Positions 54,768 to 63,403 of a DNA stretch of 64,000 nt are shown here, one piece after another. The notes beneath the pieces are model-generated. The model worked only from the letters and a program-made list of their open reading frames with translations, was not told where the DNA came from and did not search any database. The translations under genes and the position numbers were made by a program. The stretch is from Neorhizobium galegae (GTDB lineage Bacteria; Pseudomonadota; Alphaproteobacteria; Rhizobiales; Rhizobiaceae), in contig NZ_JAGIPG010000002.1 in assembly GCF_017877055.1 (NCBI RefSeq), positions 744,001 to 808,000 of the forward strand, written 5' to 3'. Within the stretch, counting starts at the first letter, position 1. Every line of letters starts with the position of its first letter.

Positions 54768-55478
54768 TCAAAAGAATAAATCTTGTTTAGCTCGATAGAG
54801 ATACTGTTCCATACGCGGCGGAAACATAAATATCCGCTTTTTTCCCATCAGCTGAAGGACAGTTGAGTCGTCACTATCAACATGGAGCCCCGTGTCGGAC
54901 AAACCGTACGTCCGCCAAATGTTTCCTTCGAGAAAAGCCTCTCGGATCTGAAGTCTTTCTATGATTTGTCGTCCCATTAAGGGGGCGAGCGGCTGCAATG
55001 CAAACAAAGAATAATCGGGATTCTCGGCATGGTAGCCTGTTAATTCATAAACATCTTTTGCGGGTATTCTCCACCGATTGTGTATATTTGATTGCAAGCC
55101 GGTAACAGGCTTAAAAAGACCAACCGCAGAGGCGGCCGCTAAAGCGATTGGAGTTCTTTCTGACACTCTAAATGCAAGTTCGCGCAATTCATAAGTTTCA
55201 GCTTCCGACAATTTCGAAATGCTCGAGATGGCCGATGCTTTATCTGCGGCTTTGGCTTGAGAGCGGAGATTAACAGAAAGTGAGCTGTCGGAACTAAATA
55301 CCCAATGCCACCATCCATCTGGTATCGTAACATAATCGCCAGGCTCCAACGTGCAGACGCATGAGACCGACGAATAGAACAGGGGGAAATGTTCGATGGA
55401 AGGCGCAGGCGCCTCATTTTCTCCGGGGATCGGGGCCTCGACTAGGCTATGATTGCTGAGTTGTAGCTGTAGCTTCAT
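54768..55478 (-). CDS. JmjC/cupin_8-like oxygenase with reordered motifs
   Basis: A 236-residue protein with cupin_8 (JmjC) motifs in reversed order. The distal His motif PGDYVTIPDGWWHWVFS (His58) and SLSVNLRS come first; the His-x-Asp motif GLHVDSDD (His199, Asp201) with KKRIFMFPP comes last, near the C-terminus. Canonical members have the opposite order, so this is a circular permutation or a spliced pair of half-domains. ATG 55478 overlaps the LanM stop (ATGA), so it is translated with LanM and likely acts on the same peptide. Confidence 0.7.
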   Translation of the reverse strand: MKLQLQLSNHSLVEAPIPGENEAPAPSIEHFPLFYSSVSCVCTLEPGDYVTIPDGWWHWVFSSDSSLSVNLRSQAKAADKASAISSISKLSEAETYELRELAFRVSERTPIALAAASAVGLFKPVTGLQSNIHNRWRIPAKDVYELTGYHAENPDYSLFALQPLAPLMGRQIIERLQIREAFLEGNIWRTYGLSDTGLHVDSDDSTVLQLMGKKRIFMFPPRMEQYLYRAKQDLFF

Positions 55479-58138
55479 CTCACGTCCATTATTAGGCTGT
55501 CTTGAGTCATTGTAATATAAGAAATGATTGCGAGACCGACGCCGGAGATACCCCGGTACAGCCCTGGGTCCATTATCGTGTGGTCGGCGGTGCGGGCGAG
55601 TTCGAACCAGCCAGTACGGTAAGCTTCGTTCACCATTTCGTTAATCAATTCGCCAGCAAACGAACGAAAATCTTCGTCACCTGTTGCAAAGTATGTGCGC
55701 AGAAGTATTTGGACCAGCCCAGATCTTCCGCAGCATAATCTATCCGAGTGCGAACTACGTTCTCTATCGATCAGAAGACTTTTCGCTAAGTCATACTCTA
55801 TATAAGTCTCTTTCGTCCGCTGCGACTCTGGCCAGAGCAGGCGCGCCATGACTATTCCGGGAGCTCCGTGACACCAGCCAAATGGCGAGAAGTTCGGGTT
55901 AGTCGTCCTGAGATCCGGCCAATTTCTGCGAGAATTGGAGTAAAGTAAATTCTCTGAACGCACGATTGGGTCAAGTACATTTGCGTATTCACCAATTCCT
56001 GAGCGCTCGGCAAAGTTTGCTACAGAGAAGGCGATACCGGAGATACCATGTGCAAAGCCCGTGAGAATCCGGCCGAATTGATCCATCCATCCGGTAGTTC
56101 CTGTTGGGAGCACTGTACAGGACCCGATTATATGATCTGCCACCTGCCTGGCGACCCTCAAACAACTAGGGTTTGAAGTTGTGGCATGATGTGCCAGCAG
56201 ACCCATTAATATACCGGAATTGCCTCCGACTATGTCATGGCATTCGTGGTTTACCCTGATTCTCTCAAGGGGCAACGAGTACAACTTAGCACTATAATCA
56301 GCGTCGTCTATTATTGGAGCTGCCTTTGAAAGCGCATATATCATGCCTCCAAGACCTGAGATTCCTGCTCCGGACATATCTTGCACTTCTGCGATCAGCG
56401 TCTCGTTATTTAGCAATGAGCAGAAATATTTGAATGTCTCTGTCGCATCGGAATGTTTGGATCCGGAAGAGATGAATTTCGCATGCAAAAGCCTGAAGAA
56501 GTGCACCCCTAATGAGCCGTTGTAAAAATTGAAGCCATGTGGGATCGATCCCGTTCCGTCAACCTTAAACCTGCCAGTATGCAACCAGAACTTTGGCTGT
56601 TTGGTGTATCGGATAGCCGCAAGCTCGATAATCTCCGCAATCAGATGTAGTGTATCCTCCAGGCTTCGGGACTTACTCGAGTGCAAGTGGCTGCCAGCAG
56701 CAATTGCCCAGCGCGACGCCCTGATATAATCCTTCTGCGCTTCCAAGTTTGACATTGAAAGCCCATCGATCGAGCGTAGTAATTGTTCGCGAGGCGAGGT
56801 GCTTAAGGCCGCGACTCCGCCGTCGAGCGCCTCCGCATGTTGAGCGTTCAAACCCACGCTAAAAATTGGATAGTCTAAGCGAGAGAGGGCTGACCGTTCT
56901 GCAGTCTGCAGTGCAGGGTGTTCAGTCGAGAGCTGCCTGCGAATGGAATCATTCCATTCAGCATCATCACGCAGGTTGCGCAACTTGTATGCTCTTCGTA
57001 GGATTGCACGATAATCCGAAGTCGGCCTGACTACGAGCCTCACCTTTGCCCTAGGATTTTCGTCCATCAGTTTGTTGACGAATATCTTCAGGGAGGATGC
57101 GTTGAGAGTGGCGGCACGATATACTTCGGAGTAACCTAACATAATATTTTCAAAGGCATCGTCAAGTGCAGAGATTCCGTTCGGAAAATCTCGAATAGAC
57201 TTCAAAATCGGCCCCAATGGGCTTGGATCCACTAAGAGGCCTTTCTCATCCTCATACCAGACCGGAAGCAACTGACTCGATAGTGGCGTTCTCACAATAG
57301 AACACTGAAGGAGTTCTTTCGAAATATTTGTCTCGCGAAGCACTGTCGGATGTACTACGCATTCGAGATCTACGACGTGCACCTCACCGTCGGAAAAAAT
57401 CACGTTTTGATGGTGAAGGTCGCATGTCTGCAGTATATGATGAAGCGCCAGCACTCTGCCAGCTTGTAGAAAGTCCACTTTATCGTTGTTTTGCGCGACT
57501 CCAACGGACCATCCGTGTGTGTTACTATCGATTAAACGTTGGGATGGAATAGCGTCATTGTCTGCCAACCATTTGCAAACTTCCTCGCGTACCGCTTCGG
57601 CAAAAATTTCTCCGAATAAAGATCTAGGTTTGTAAAATATTGGGTGACCATCTGCGACCGTGAAGCAGATTACCGATCGACCTAGGTTGTGCCTATCTGA
57701 CAGGCCCGGCCTTAAGCCTGTAATTCGCCGGCTAGCACTCATGCAAAATCTGGTTGTCAGTAGAGCATGGTCCGCGCTTAGTCTGTCCAAAAACTCTTTA
57801 ACGCACGCAATCTCATGTCGCGCAGTTGTCTCAATAATGTCCGAGAGAAATTTTGGAATGGATTCGGCATGTACTACGCGCGGCTGACGCGTAGCTCGTC
57901 CCAGCTTCTTGAGCCACGATCGACTGACTTCTGTCGACAAGAAATCTGCGACAACTGGCCTATACAGCTCGGTGTAGATTGCTCTGAAGTGAGCGTTCAA
58001 GGAACTGATTACGGACTCCGAAAGATCCCACCGCATGGTTCTTGCGTAACTACTAACTTCCTCCACGGCCGCGTGAGCGTCACTGGAGATCAACATGATC
58101 AAAGAATCTGGAAGAAAACCTACTGCTCCAAAAGCCAA
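55475..58138 (-). CDS. lanM: Class II lanthipeptide synthetase LanM, CCG type
   Basis: An 887-residue bifunctional enzyme. The N-terminal DUF4135 half dehydrates Ser/Thr (landmarks HNLGRSVICFTV, YKPRSLFGEIF, DLHHQNVIF and VVDLE); the C-terminal LanC-like half forms lanthionines. Zinc ligands are Cys756 (WCHGAPG), Cys802 and Cys803 (LCCGRSG): a Cys-Cys-Gly motif instead of Cys-His-Gly, as in ProcM-like, substrate-tolerant enzymes. HECHDIVGGNSGIL and FAHGISGIAF are further cyclase repeats. The longest frame starts with TTG 58138; ATG 58096 (MLISSDAH) may be the true start. It shares an operon with the JmjC-like gene. Confidence 0.92.
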   Translation of the reverse strand: MAFGAVGFLPDSLIMLISSDAHAAVEEVSSYARTMRWDLSESVISSLNAHFRAIYTELYRPVVADFLSTEVSRSWLKKLGRATRQPRVVHAESIPKFLSDIIETTARHEIACVKEFLDRLSADHALLTTRFCMSASRRITGLRPGLSDRHNLGRSVICFTVADGHPIFYKPRSLFGEIFAEAVREEVCKWLADNDAIPSQRLIDSNTHGWSVGVAQNNDKVDFLQAGRVLALHHILQTCDLHHQNVIFSDGEVHVVDLECVVHPTVLRETNISKELLQCSIVRTPLSSQLLPVWYEDEKGLLVDPSPLGPILKSIRDFPNGISALDDAFENIMLGYSEVYRAATLNASSLKIFVNKLMDENPRAKVRLVVRPTSDYRAILRRAYKLRNLRDDAEWNDSIRRQLSTEHPALQTAERSALSRLDYPIFSVGLNAQHAEALDGGVAALSTSPREQLLRSIDGLSMSNLEAQKDYIRASRWAIAAGSHLHSSKSRSLEDTLHLIAEIIELAAIRYTKQPKFWLHTGRFKVDGTGSIPHGFNFYNGSLGVHFFRLLHAKFISSGSKHSDATETFKYFCSLLNNETLIAEVQDMSGAGISGLGGMIYALSKAAPIIDDADYSAKLYSLPLERIRVNHECHDIVGGNSGILMGLLAHHATTSNPSCLRVARQVADHIIGSCTVLPTGTTGWMDQFGRILTGFAHGISGIAFSVANFAERSGIGEYANVLDPIVRSENLLYSNSRRNWPDLRTTNPNFSPFGWCHGAPGIVMARLLWPESQRTKETYIEYDLAKSLLIDRERSSHSDRLCCGRSGLVQILLRTYFATGDEDFRSFAGELINEMVNEAYRTGWFELARTADHTIMDPGLYRGISGVGLAIISYITMTQDSLIMDVR

Positions 58139-58157
58139 TTACGTCACTCTTGTCATC

Positions 58158-58176
58158 GTTATGATAGAATCATAAC
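58158..58176. promoter_or_regulatory. Perfect inverted repeat before lanM
   Basis: GTTATGATAGAATCATAAC: 8-bp arms around AGA, located 20 bp upstream of the longest lanM start. Its position and dyad suit a repressor or activator site for the lanM operon. There is no T-run, so it is not a good terminator. Confidence 0.5.
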
Positions 58177-58605
58177 CCACCCAGGAATAGCGTCAATCAT
58201 AAGTATTTAAACAAATCTCCTCCTATGAAACAGTACAATCATATATGCGGCGCATAACATTGTGTTAAATATTGGTGCAAATGATAATATCTCTCTTATG
58301 AGAGCTGTACTTTTGTCCAATCAAATCGCAGTGGAGATATTTATCATGTATAGATATCGCTGGATCACGAGATGTTTCGCAAGCTGCTCGATAAGTGATC
58401 TACGGCGTCGATTGAGATCGGCCGGCGACCCTCTCCTCAAGTGTTCTACCGTCTTCTGGAGCTCAACCCAAAGTCTGTTTCTCGGCCACTGATCCGAGAT
58501 ACAGACTGTTCACTTTCGGCCGCGATCCGCCAATGGTTCGCTTTGAGTGTATGACCGCTTTTGGCGCGAAGCGGCCGTCCCGGGCACTGTAACCTTCTTC
58601 GCGAG

Positions 58606-58925
58606 AGCGGAAATTATTGCCGCTCTGGCCCCGTGTTGACTGATGCCCAAAGCCAGGGCACAAAGGTGGCATCCACGGTCGTTCGCGGCAGGAAAACAGA
58701 GGGAATTTCAAGACCCTTCAACTAAGTCATTGAAATCATGTGAGAATCCAAGGTCCCCAGGCGAGCTATTTTTTGGACCTATTCCCTACTTCAGTAGTTG
58801 TCATTCCCCACCAGAAAACGCGGCGTCTTTTCAGCTACTTGGCGGGATTTCCGATCAAGCGGCATGTGACTTTCTCCAGATCCCAAAGTTGTTTAGAACC
58901 CCCAGAATGACGGCTGGGGACCCCC
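58606..58925 (-). repeat. Dispersed repeat copy 6, module B plus segment C
   Basis: Module B in reverse at 58606-58750, then segment C at 58752-58925 bounded by GGTCCCCAGG and GCTGGGGACCC. Segment C, not A, is found here; it matches 39245-39396 in reverse. Bases 58177-58605 hold no gene I can support. Confidence 0.85.
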
Positions 58926-59244
58926 CCGAGTGCGTCAAACAGCCTGCGACTAACGATGGCTTTGGGGCCGCTAGCGGAATGGCGGCTTTCAGCCTCGATC
59001 GGATACCAGACTTCGGCAGCTTATGCCGGGATCATCGCCGCAACCGGTTCCAACGCTGCACAGTGTGAAAGCTACGCATTTCCACCGGTTGCTCCCACCG
59101 CGCCATTTGGCGGATCAAAAAAGCCGAGGCTCTAATCCCTGCCGGATGAAAGTTCAGTGGCTGATCAGATGTAGCACCCAATTCGGGCCGCGCGCAGCGC
59201 CTCCAGGAGCGCACCGGGCACATCGGTGAACGTTGTCAACAGCG
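58926..59244. other. Gap with no supported gene
   Basis: About 320 bp between repeat copy 6 and the cupin_4 gene stop. Short frames on both strands lack ribosome sites and recognisable motifs. GC content returns to the level of the flanking repeats. Confidence 0.5.
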
Positions 59245-60414
59245 CTAACGCACGATTATGGCCTGTTCTTCAGCCAGCTTTTTGATCAATATTTCCATCT
59301 CGTCTTCATCTAGTCCGCCGGTTTCAATTTCATAGATCGGGGTTTCGATTGCGGCCAAACAATGTTCGACTGCGGTGCGAGTAAAAAGCGGTAACACAAT
59401 CTCGGAAACAGCGGTCCGAACTGACAGAGACTTAGAGTCGAGCGTTATGTCTCCCAAGGGAGTCACGCCGGTTACCCTCCTACTCGCAAAATCTTGCCCA
59501 AGGCGAACAATCGACGTCAACTTTCCCCGAGGTTTAGCTTTGGTAGCATCTAGGCAACCAGCAACGAAGTCGCCGATGGCCTCGGACAACTCTGTTGAGC
59601 CCACAACCGCCTGCATGCGTTTTCTGAATTCCGACTCTAGGTCGGTTGAAGTGCGGTGGTGGAAGTCGATCGGCAGGGATTCGCGTAACATAGGCTGTTC
59701 ATCTGCGACCTTGCCCAAAACGGTCGCCAGAAGATCAAACCATGTATGGGTTACGACGCCGAGTGTAACATGCAGCGACGTCTTGTCGGTGCAGTATGCC
59801 TCGTGAACCACGCCACGTGGTATATAAAGCAAGTCACCTTGCCGGAGTTCAAATTCGTGAGCCTTGTCTAGCGTGGCACGGCTGTTTGGTTTGTCGGTGT
59901 GCGCGAGTAGGGGCTTTGCAAACGCCTCCTCTCCGACACGCCACATCTTGCTACCCTCTACCTGGAGTATGAGCACGTCGTGGGTATCATAGTGGGCTTT
60001 GAACCCTTGGCTGTTCGCTGGTGTCAAATAGCAGTTAGCCTGGACACGAGCGATCAAAGCGCCCTCTAACCTGGAGCACAGATTCTGAAGCGACGGGACG
60101 TGTTTATGAAGTGCATCCAAAATGACCGTTGAGCCATCTGAAAAGCTCTCGATGGCTCGATCTACATCCGAGTAATTGTAACCCCTGTTAGGAGTCAGCT
60201 GAGTGCGGCTACCCTGTTTATTTGAAATCCATGATATACTGGGCGGATTTCGATTCAGTGCGTCCTCAAACATCTCTATCGAGAAGATGCCTTTAAAGTA
60301 TTCTGGACTCTCGCGCTCGATGTGAAGGAACTTCCTCTCCCAGTAGTGGTGAAGGAACTCGTCTGACGTTAACGGCGTCAGTATACTCTCTAAAACCCCA
60401 TCCGTCTGACGCAT
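59245..60414 (-). CDS. Cupin_4 / JmjC-type (ROXA-like) oxygenase
   Basis: A 389-residue Fe(II)/2-oxoglutarate oxygenase of the cupin_4 family, which includes bacterial ribosomal oxygenase RoxA/YcfD. The triad is His141-x-Asp143 (KAHYDTHDVLILQ) and His204 (IPRGVVHEAY). The opening LTSDEFLHHYWERKFLHIER is typical. The C-terminal ~130 residues form a winged-helix-like region ending in Glu-rich helices. Relatives occur in peptide clusters as hydroxylases as well as on ribosomal proteins. ATG 60414 overlaps the upstream stop (TAATG), so it is coupled to the Tat-exported protein. Confidence 0.85.
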   Translation of the reverse strand: MRQTDGVLESILTPLTSDEFLHHYWERKFLHIERESPEYFKGIFSIEMFEDALNRNPPSISWISNKQGSRTQLTPNRGYNYSDVDRAIESFSDGSTVILDALHKHVPSLQNLCSRLEGALIARVQANCYLTPANSQGFKAHYDTHDVLILQVEGSKMWRVGEEAFAKPLLAHTDKPNSRATLDKAHEFELRQGDLLYIPRGVVHEAYCTDKTSLHVTLGVVTHTWFDLLATVLGKVADEQPMLRESLPIDFHHRTSTDLESEFRKRMQAVVGSTELSEAIGDFVAGCLDATKAKPRGKLTSIVRLGQDFASRRVTGVTPLGDITLDSKSLSVRTAVSEIVLPLFTRTAVEHCLAAIETPIYEIETGGLDEDEMEILIKKLAEEQAIIVR

Positions 60415-60698
60415 TAGTTGGACGGCTCGGCCTTCGGAACGTCTTTGTCTTTATTCGTTTTTTCCGTCTCTTCCACAGTATCAGTCGTAGTAATAACCTT
60501 GGTTGTTGTCGTTGTTATCGTGATCCGCTGGTGAGCGTCCCTCACATCGGCGTCGTTCGTGTGGGAAGCTTCGGCAATTGCCGGCAGACCCAATGCACTC
60601 GCAGCTAGCAAGGCAGCCGACGACTGCACGAGCACATCACGTCGAGCAATCGGTTTAGATATAATCATTTCTTCGGTAAGTTTGCTTCTGTCTCCCAT
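60414..60698 (-). CDS. Tat-signal, Thr-rich secreted protein
   Basis: A 94-residue protein. The segment PIARRDVLVQSSAALLAASA followed by LGLPAIAEA is a twin-arginine signal with an Ala-x-Ala-like cleavage site. The mature ~45 residues are Thr-rich and then charged (ITITTTTTKVITTTDTVEET). No Cys is present, so a lanthionine precursor is unlikely. An ideal GGAGGAAGTGCG site precedes ATG 60698; a longer frame to 60782 is rejected. It could be a substrate for the coupled cupin_4 oxygenase. Confidence 0.7.
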   Translation of the reverse strand: MGDRSKLTEEMIISKPIARRDVLVQSSAALLAASALGLPAIAEASHTNDADVRDAHQRITITTTTTKVITTTDTVEETEKTNKDKDVPKAEPSN

Positions 60699-61219
60699 CG
60701 CACTTCCTCCACTGGGCGAATACTCGGAGCCTCTCATGAAATTAGAAGTATTGCAACTATACGCAGTACGGCCGGGCCACACACCGTAAGAATCACACGC
60801 ACCTCAGTCGCTTCCGGAGCTGATCGCCAGATCTGCACGGTTGCTGTCGGGAATCCGCTCGGAGGCAAATAAGCGTCCATAGTTGCGCAGGCAGATGCAG
60901 CCGCTGTGTCGCCCGTAATCGTCGCACAGGCCCGATCTGGCGACTGCCACCCTCGCGGCCCATTCCGGCATGGCCTGCAGCTTGATGACGACGCGATGCG
61001 AGCGCGGAACCCGCTCTAGCTGCCTTTCTCGACAGGGGCGAGCGCTGGTTCTTCAACGCACGTGTGAACGCCTCCTCGTCAAGCGGCGCGAGACTGCAGA
61101 AACGCGCCGGTCTAAACACCCGCTTCAAAGAGACTGGAATGCTTGTTTGCAAGGCGGGAATGAGGGCGCAAGGCGGTCATAGAGGTGGTGATCGCCCTAT
61201 GGCGATTTCGGACCTGAGA
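60699..61219. other. Gap, possibly a decayed gene
   Basis: About 520 bp. On the minus strand, 60800-61010 encodes in one frame ...VVIKLQAMPEWAARVAVARS and ...GCICLRNYGRLFASERI before a stop, with Cys and aromatic content that look protein-like. No start or ribosome site fits, and a neighbouring frame is also open, so I treat it as a likely 3' remnant and not a gene. Confidence 0.35.
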
Positions 61220-61665
61220 ACGGGAATTATTGCCGCTCGTCCGTCCTGTTGACTGACGCCCAAAGCCACGGCACAAAGGTGGCATCCACGGTTGCTCGCG
61301 GCAGGAAAACAGAGGGAATTTCAAAGCTTCTAAGCCATTGAAATCATGTGAGAATCCAAGGTCCCCAGCCAACTTTCTAGGCGTCTTCGAACTCGACGAA
61401 TGGCCGAAGGAACTGCGGTATAGATCGCCCAACTTATTGAGAAGACGCCACTTTTCCGTGCAGGAGATAATGGCCAGTTTGGATCGAAAAGAGGGTCAAA
61501 ATTGAGTTCCCTGAGGGCTGGATTCTCACATGATTTCAATAGCTTAGTGGAGGATCCTTGAAATTCCTTCTGTTTTCCCATCGCGAGCGACCGTGGATGC
61601 CACCCTTGTGCCCTGGCTTCGGCATCAGTCAACCGGCGGGGTAAGCGGCAATTATTTCCGCTGTC
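61220..61665. repeat. Composite repeat: module B (reverse), segment A, module B (forward)
   Basis: Bases 61220-61359 are module B reversed; 61358-61528 are segment A opening GGTCCCCAGCC with the marker TTGAGAAGACGCCACTTTTC; 61521-61665 are module B forward. One segment is thus bracketed by inverted B copies. The 277 bp to 61942 hold no gene I can support. Confidence 0.85.
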
Positions 61666-61942
61666 GCACCTCACATTCGACAGTGTAGCCGTCATAAGGC
61701 GCGAGGAAGCTTTTCGCCGTCATTTCGGCCATAGAATTCCTACCCAAACCTGTTCAGAAGCGGATATTGTGTGTTCCGGCGTGCTAAATTAGGCGGGCAA
61801 TCCAGCTACGCCTTCAAACGAACTACGAAAGCGATGGTACGATGCCCGTAAGGTTTCATCTGCCGATGGCCCTCAACTAGAGCTCGCGTGGGTGTGGAAA
61901 GAAGCGAAATTAAGATCAGCCGCTTTGCCGGACTAATCTCAG

Positions 61943-63403
61943 CTACATATAGCGCGTGTAGTCCGAGCTAACCTTGTCGTCGCCCGCGTATTTCAATACC
62001 TCGCCGACCTTCCTGGCTGCCCTGATCGGCACCGGCAGCTTTTGGTTCATCTGGGTCGAGTTCCAGTTGATTTTGGTCAAGGAGAGGACCTCCTTAGCAA
62101 TCTGTTCGACCGTGTTGTCACTGGATTCATGGGGGCAGATGAGTAGCGGTCGGGGATCGTAGGTGCCAGGGTAGGTACCGTAGTACGGAATGCTACCGTT
62201 CGTATACAGTAGGCCCTTTCCGTCGAGCTCGACGAATGTGCCGCGCATTACAGGATAGTTGCCGTCGCGGAGCACCTTCATGGCTGTCCGCTCCTGAATC
62301 CAGACCAGGTCCTTCATCTCGATCGCTAATTCGGCAAGCGCCTCGGTGATCCCTTCCGCCTCCTCCTCACGGAAGCGCGACGTCTTATAGACGGCGACAC
62401 GGGCGGGGTAGTTCCGGTGGTGGGCCTTATAGGCGGCAAGCACTTCTAGGATCAACTCACGGGCATCATCCCTGGTCATGTAGGGATGCCGCCCTCTACT
62501 CTCGGTTTCTGCGCGCTTACCTTTCAGGATAAAGCCGCGGCCACGCTCGTCGAACATCTGCGCCGCGCTCGTGAACAGTTCCTTCCCGCCAGCCTCCCGA
62601 TAGAAGCTCACGCCGATGTAGCAGGCGGTGAACTCACCTACATGAGGCATCCGCCGCCAAGGTATGCGCCCAGTTCCCTTATAGTACAGCGATGTCAACA
62701 GGTTCCAGATGACATCTGCATCATCTTGAGTGTTACGTTCGCTGTCTTCCTTGATCTTTTTCGGAATTGAGGCCTTCCCGTCAAAGACATCCTCCCAGAC
62801 GATCTGGGTCGGAAAGCTCAGATGCATCGACTTTGCTTTGAGGAGCCCGCGAAAATTCAGAATGTCTGCCCGATCGACGGCATCTGTTTCACTGTCATCG
62901 CTTGAGTCGGGCCGGGCGTTCCATACCCTTTCGATCATGGAAACAGGGAGTGCTATGACAGCAACGTCTGGGCGATTTCCACTCTCGTCGATTGCTTGGA
63001 GTTCCTTGAATATTTCGTCGACGGCCATTTCGATGGCCCTGTCGGTATATGGCTCCTTCTTGATCTTGTCGATTTTCGACTGAGGAATGGCAGCGGTCGC
63101 CCGCTCATCCACTTCGAACTTGCATCTATAAGGATTTTGATTGCCCAAGCCGGGGAAATCAGGGTGCATATTCGGATGCTTCTCACCGTTTCCAGCAACG
63201 CCGCCGGCGACAGTGCCCATAAAGCGCTTGGCGTCTTCCACGGTCTTGGCGCTGCCGACCACGGCGATCTTGATGCTGTCTCCGACAGGAGTCTGCAGCG
63301 GTCCGCCAACAACGAGACCGCGCCTCGGATCGGTGTTGTGGTGGCTATCGCCAAACTCGAGGTGCGGCTCTTGAAATATCGTGGTTCTAAATTTCGAAGA
63401 CAC
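61943..63403 (-). CDS. Short prokaryotic Argonaute (PIWI domain), probably inactive
   Basis: A 486-residue MID-PIWI protein without PAZ. Landmarks are [42 protein letters not shown]-like [33 protein letters not shown] and the C-terminal [18 protein letters not shown], typical of short pAgo. The first catalytic Asp is replaced (GVS in place of G-x-D), so it should bind guide and target without cutting. I chose GTG 63403, with GAGGAGGGGGC just before it, over ATG 63463. It overlaps the APAZ gene by 17 bp, as in defence operons that kill or arrest infected cells. Confidence 0.9.
   Translation of the reverse strand: MSSKFRTTIFQEPHLEFGDSHHNTDPRRGLVVGGPLQTPVGDSIKIAVVGSAKTVEDAKRFMGTVAGGVAGNGEKHPNMHPDFPGLGNQNPYRCKFEVDERATAAIPQSKIDKIKKEPYTDRAIEMAVDEIFKELQAIDESGNRPDVAVIALPVSMIERVWNARPDSSDDSETDAVDRADILNFRGLLKAKSMHLSFPTQIVWEDVFDGKASIPKKIKEDSERNTQDDADVIWNLLTSLYYKGTGRIPWRRMPHVGEFTACYIGVSFYREAGGKELFTSAAQMFDERGRGFILKGKRAETESRGRHPYMTRDDARELILEVLAAYKAHHRNYPARVAVYKTSRFREEEAEGITEALAELAIEMKDLVWIQERTAMKVLRDGNYPVMRGTFVELDGKGLLYTNGSIPYYGTYPGTYDPRPLLICPHESSDNTVEQIAKEVLSLTKINWNSTQMNQKLPVPIRAARKVGEVLKYAGDDKVSSDYTRYM

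Noticed and set aside
60793..61152. A 119-codon frame left of repeat copy 7
   Set aside because: No start signal, and a different frame in the same stretch looks more protein-like; probably debris.
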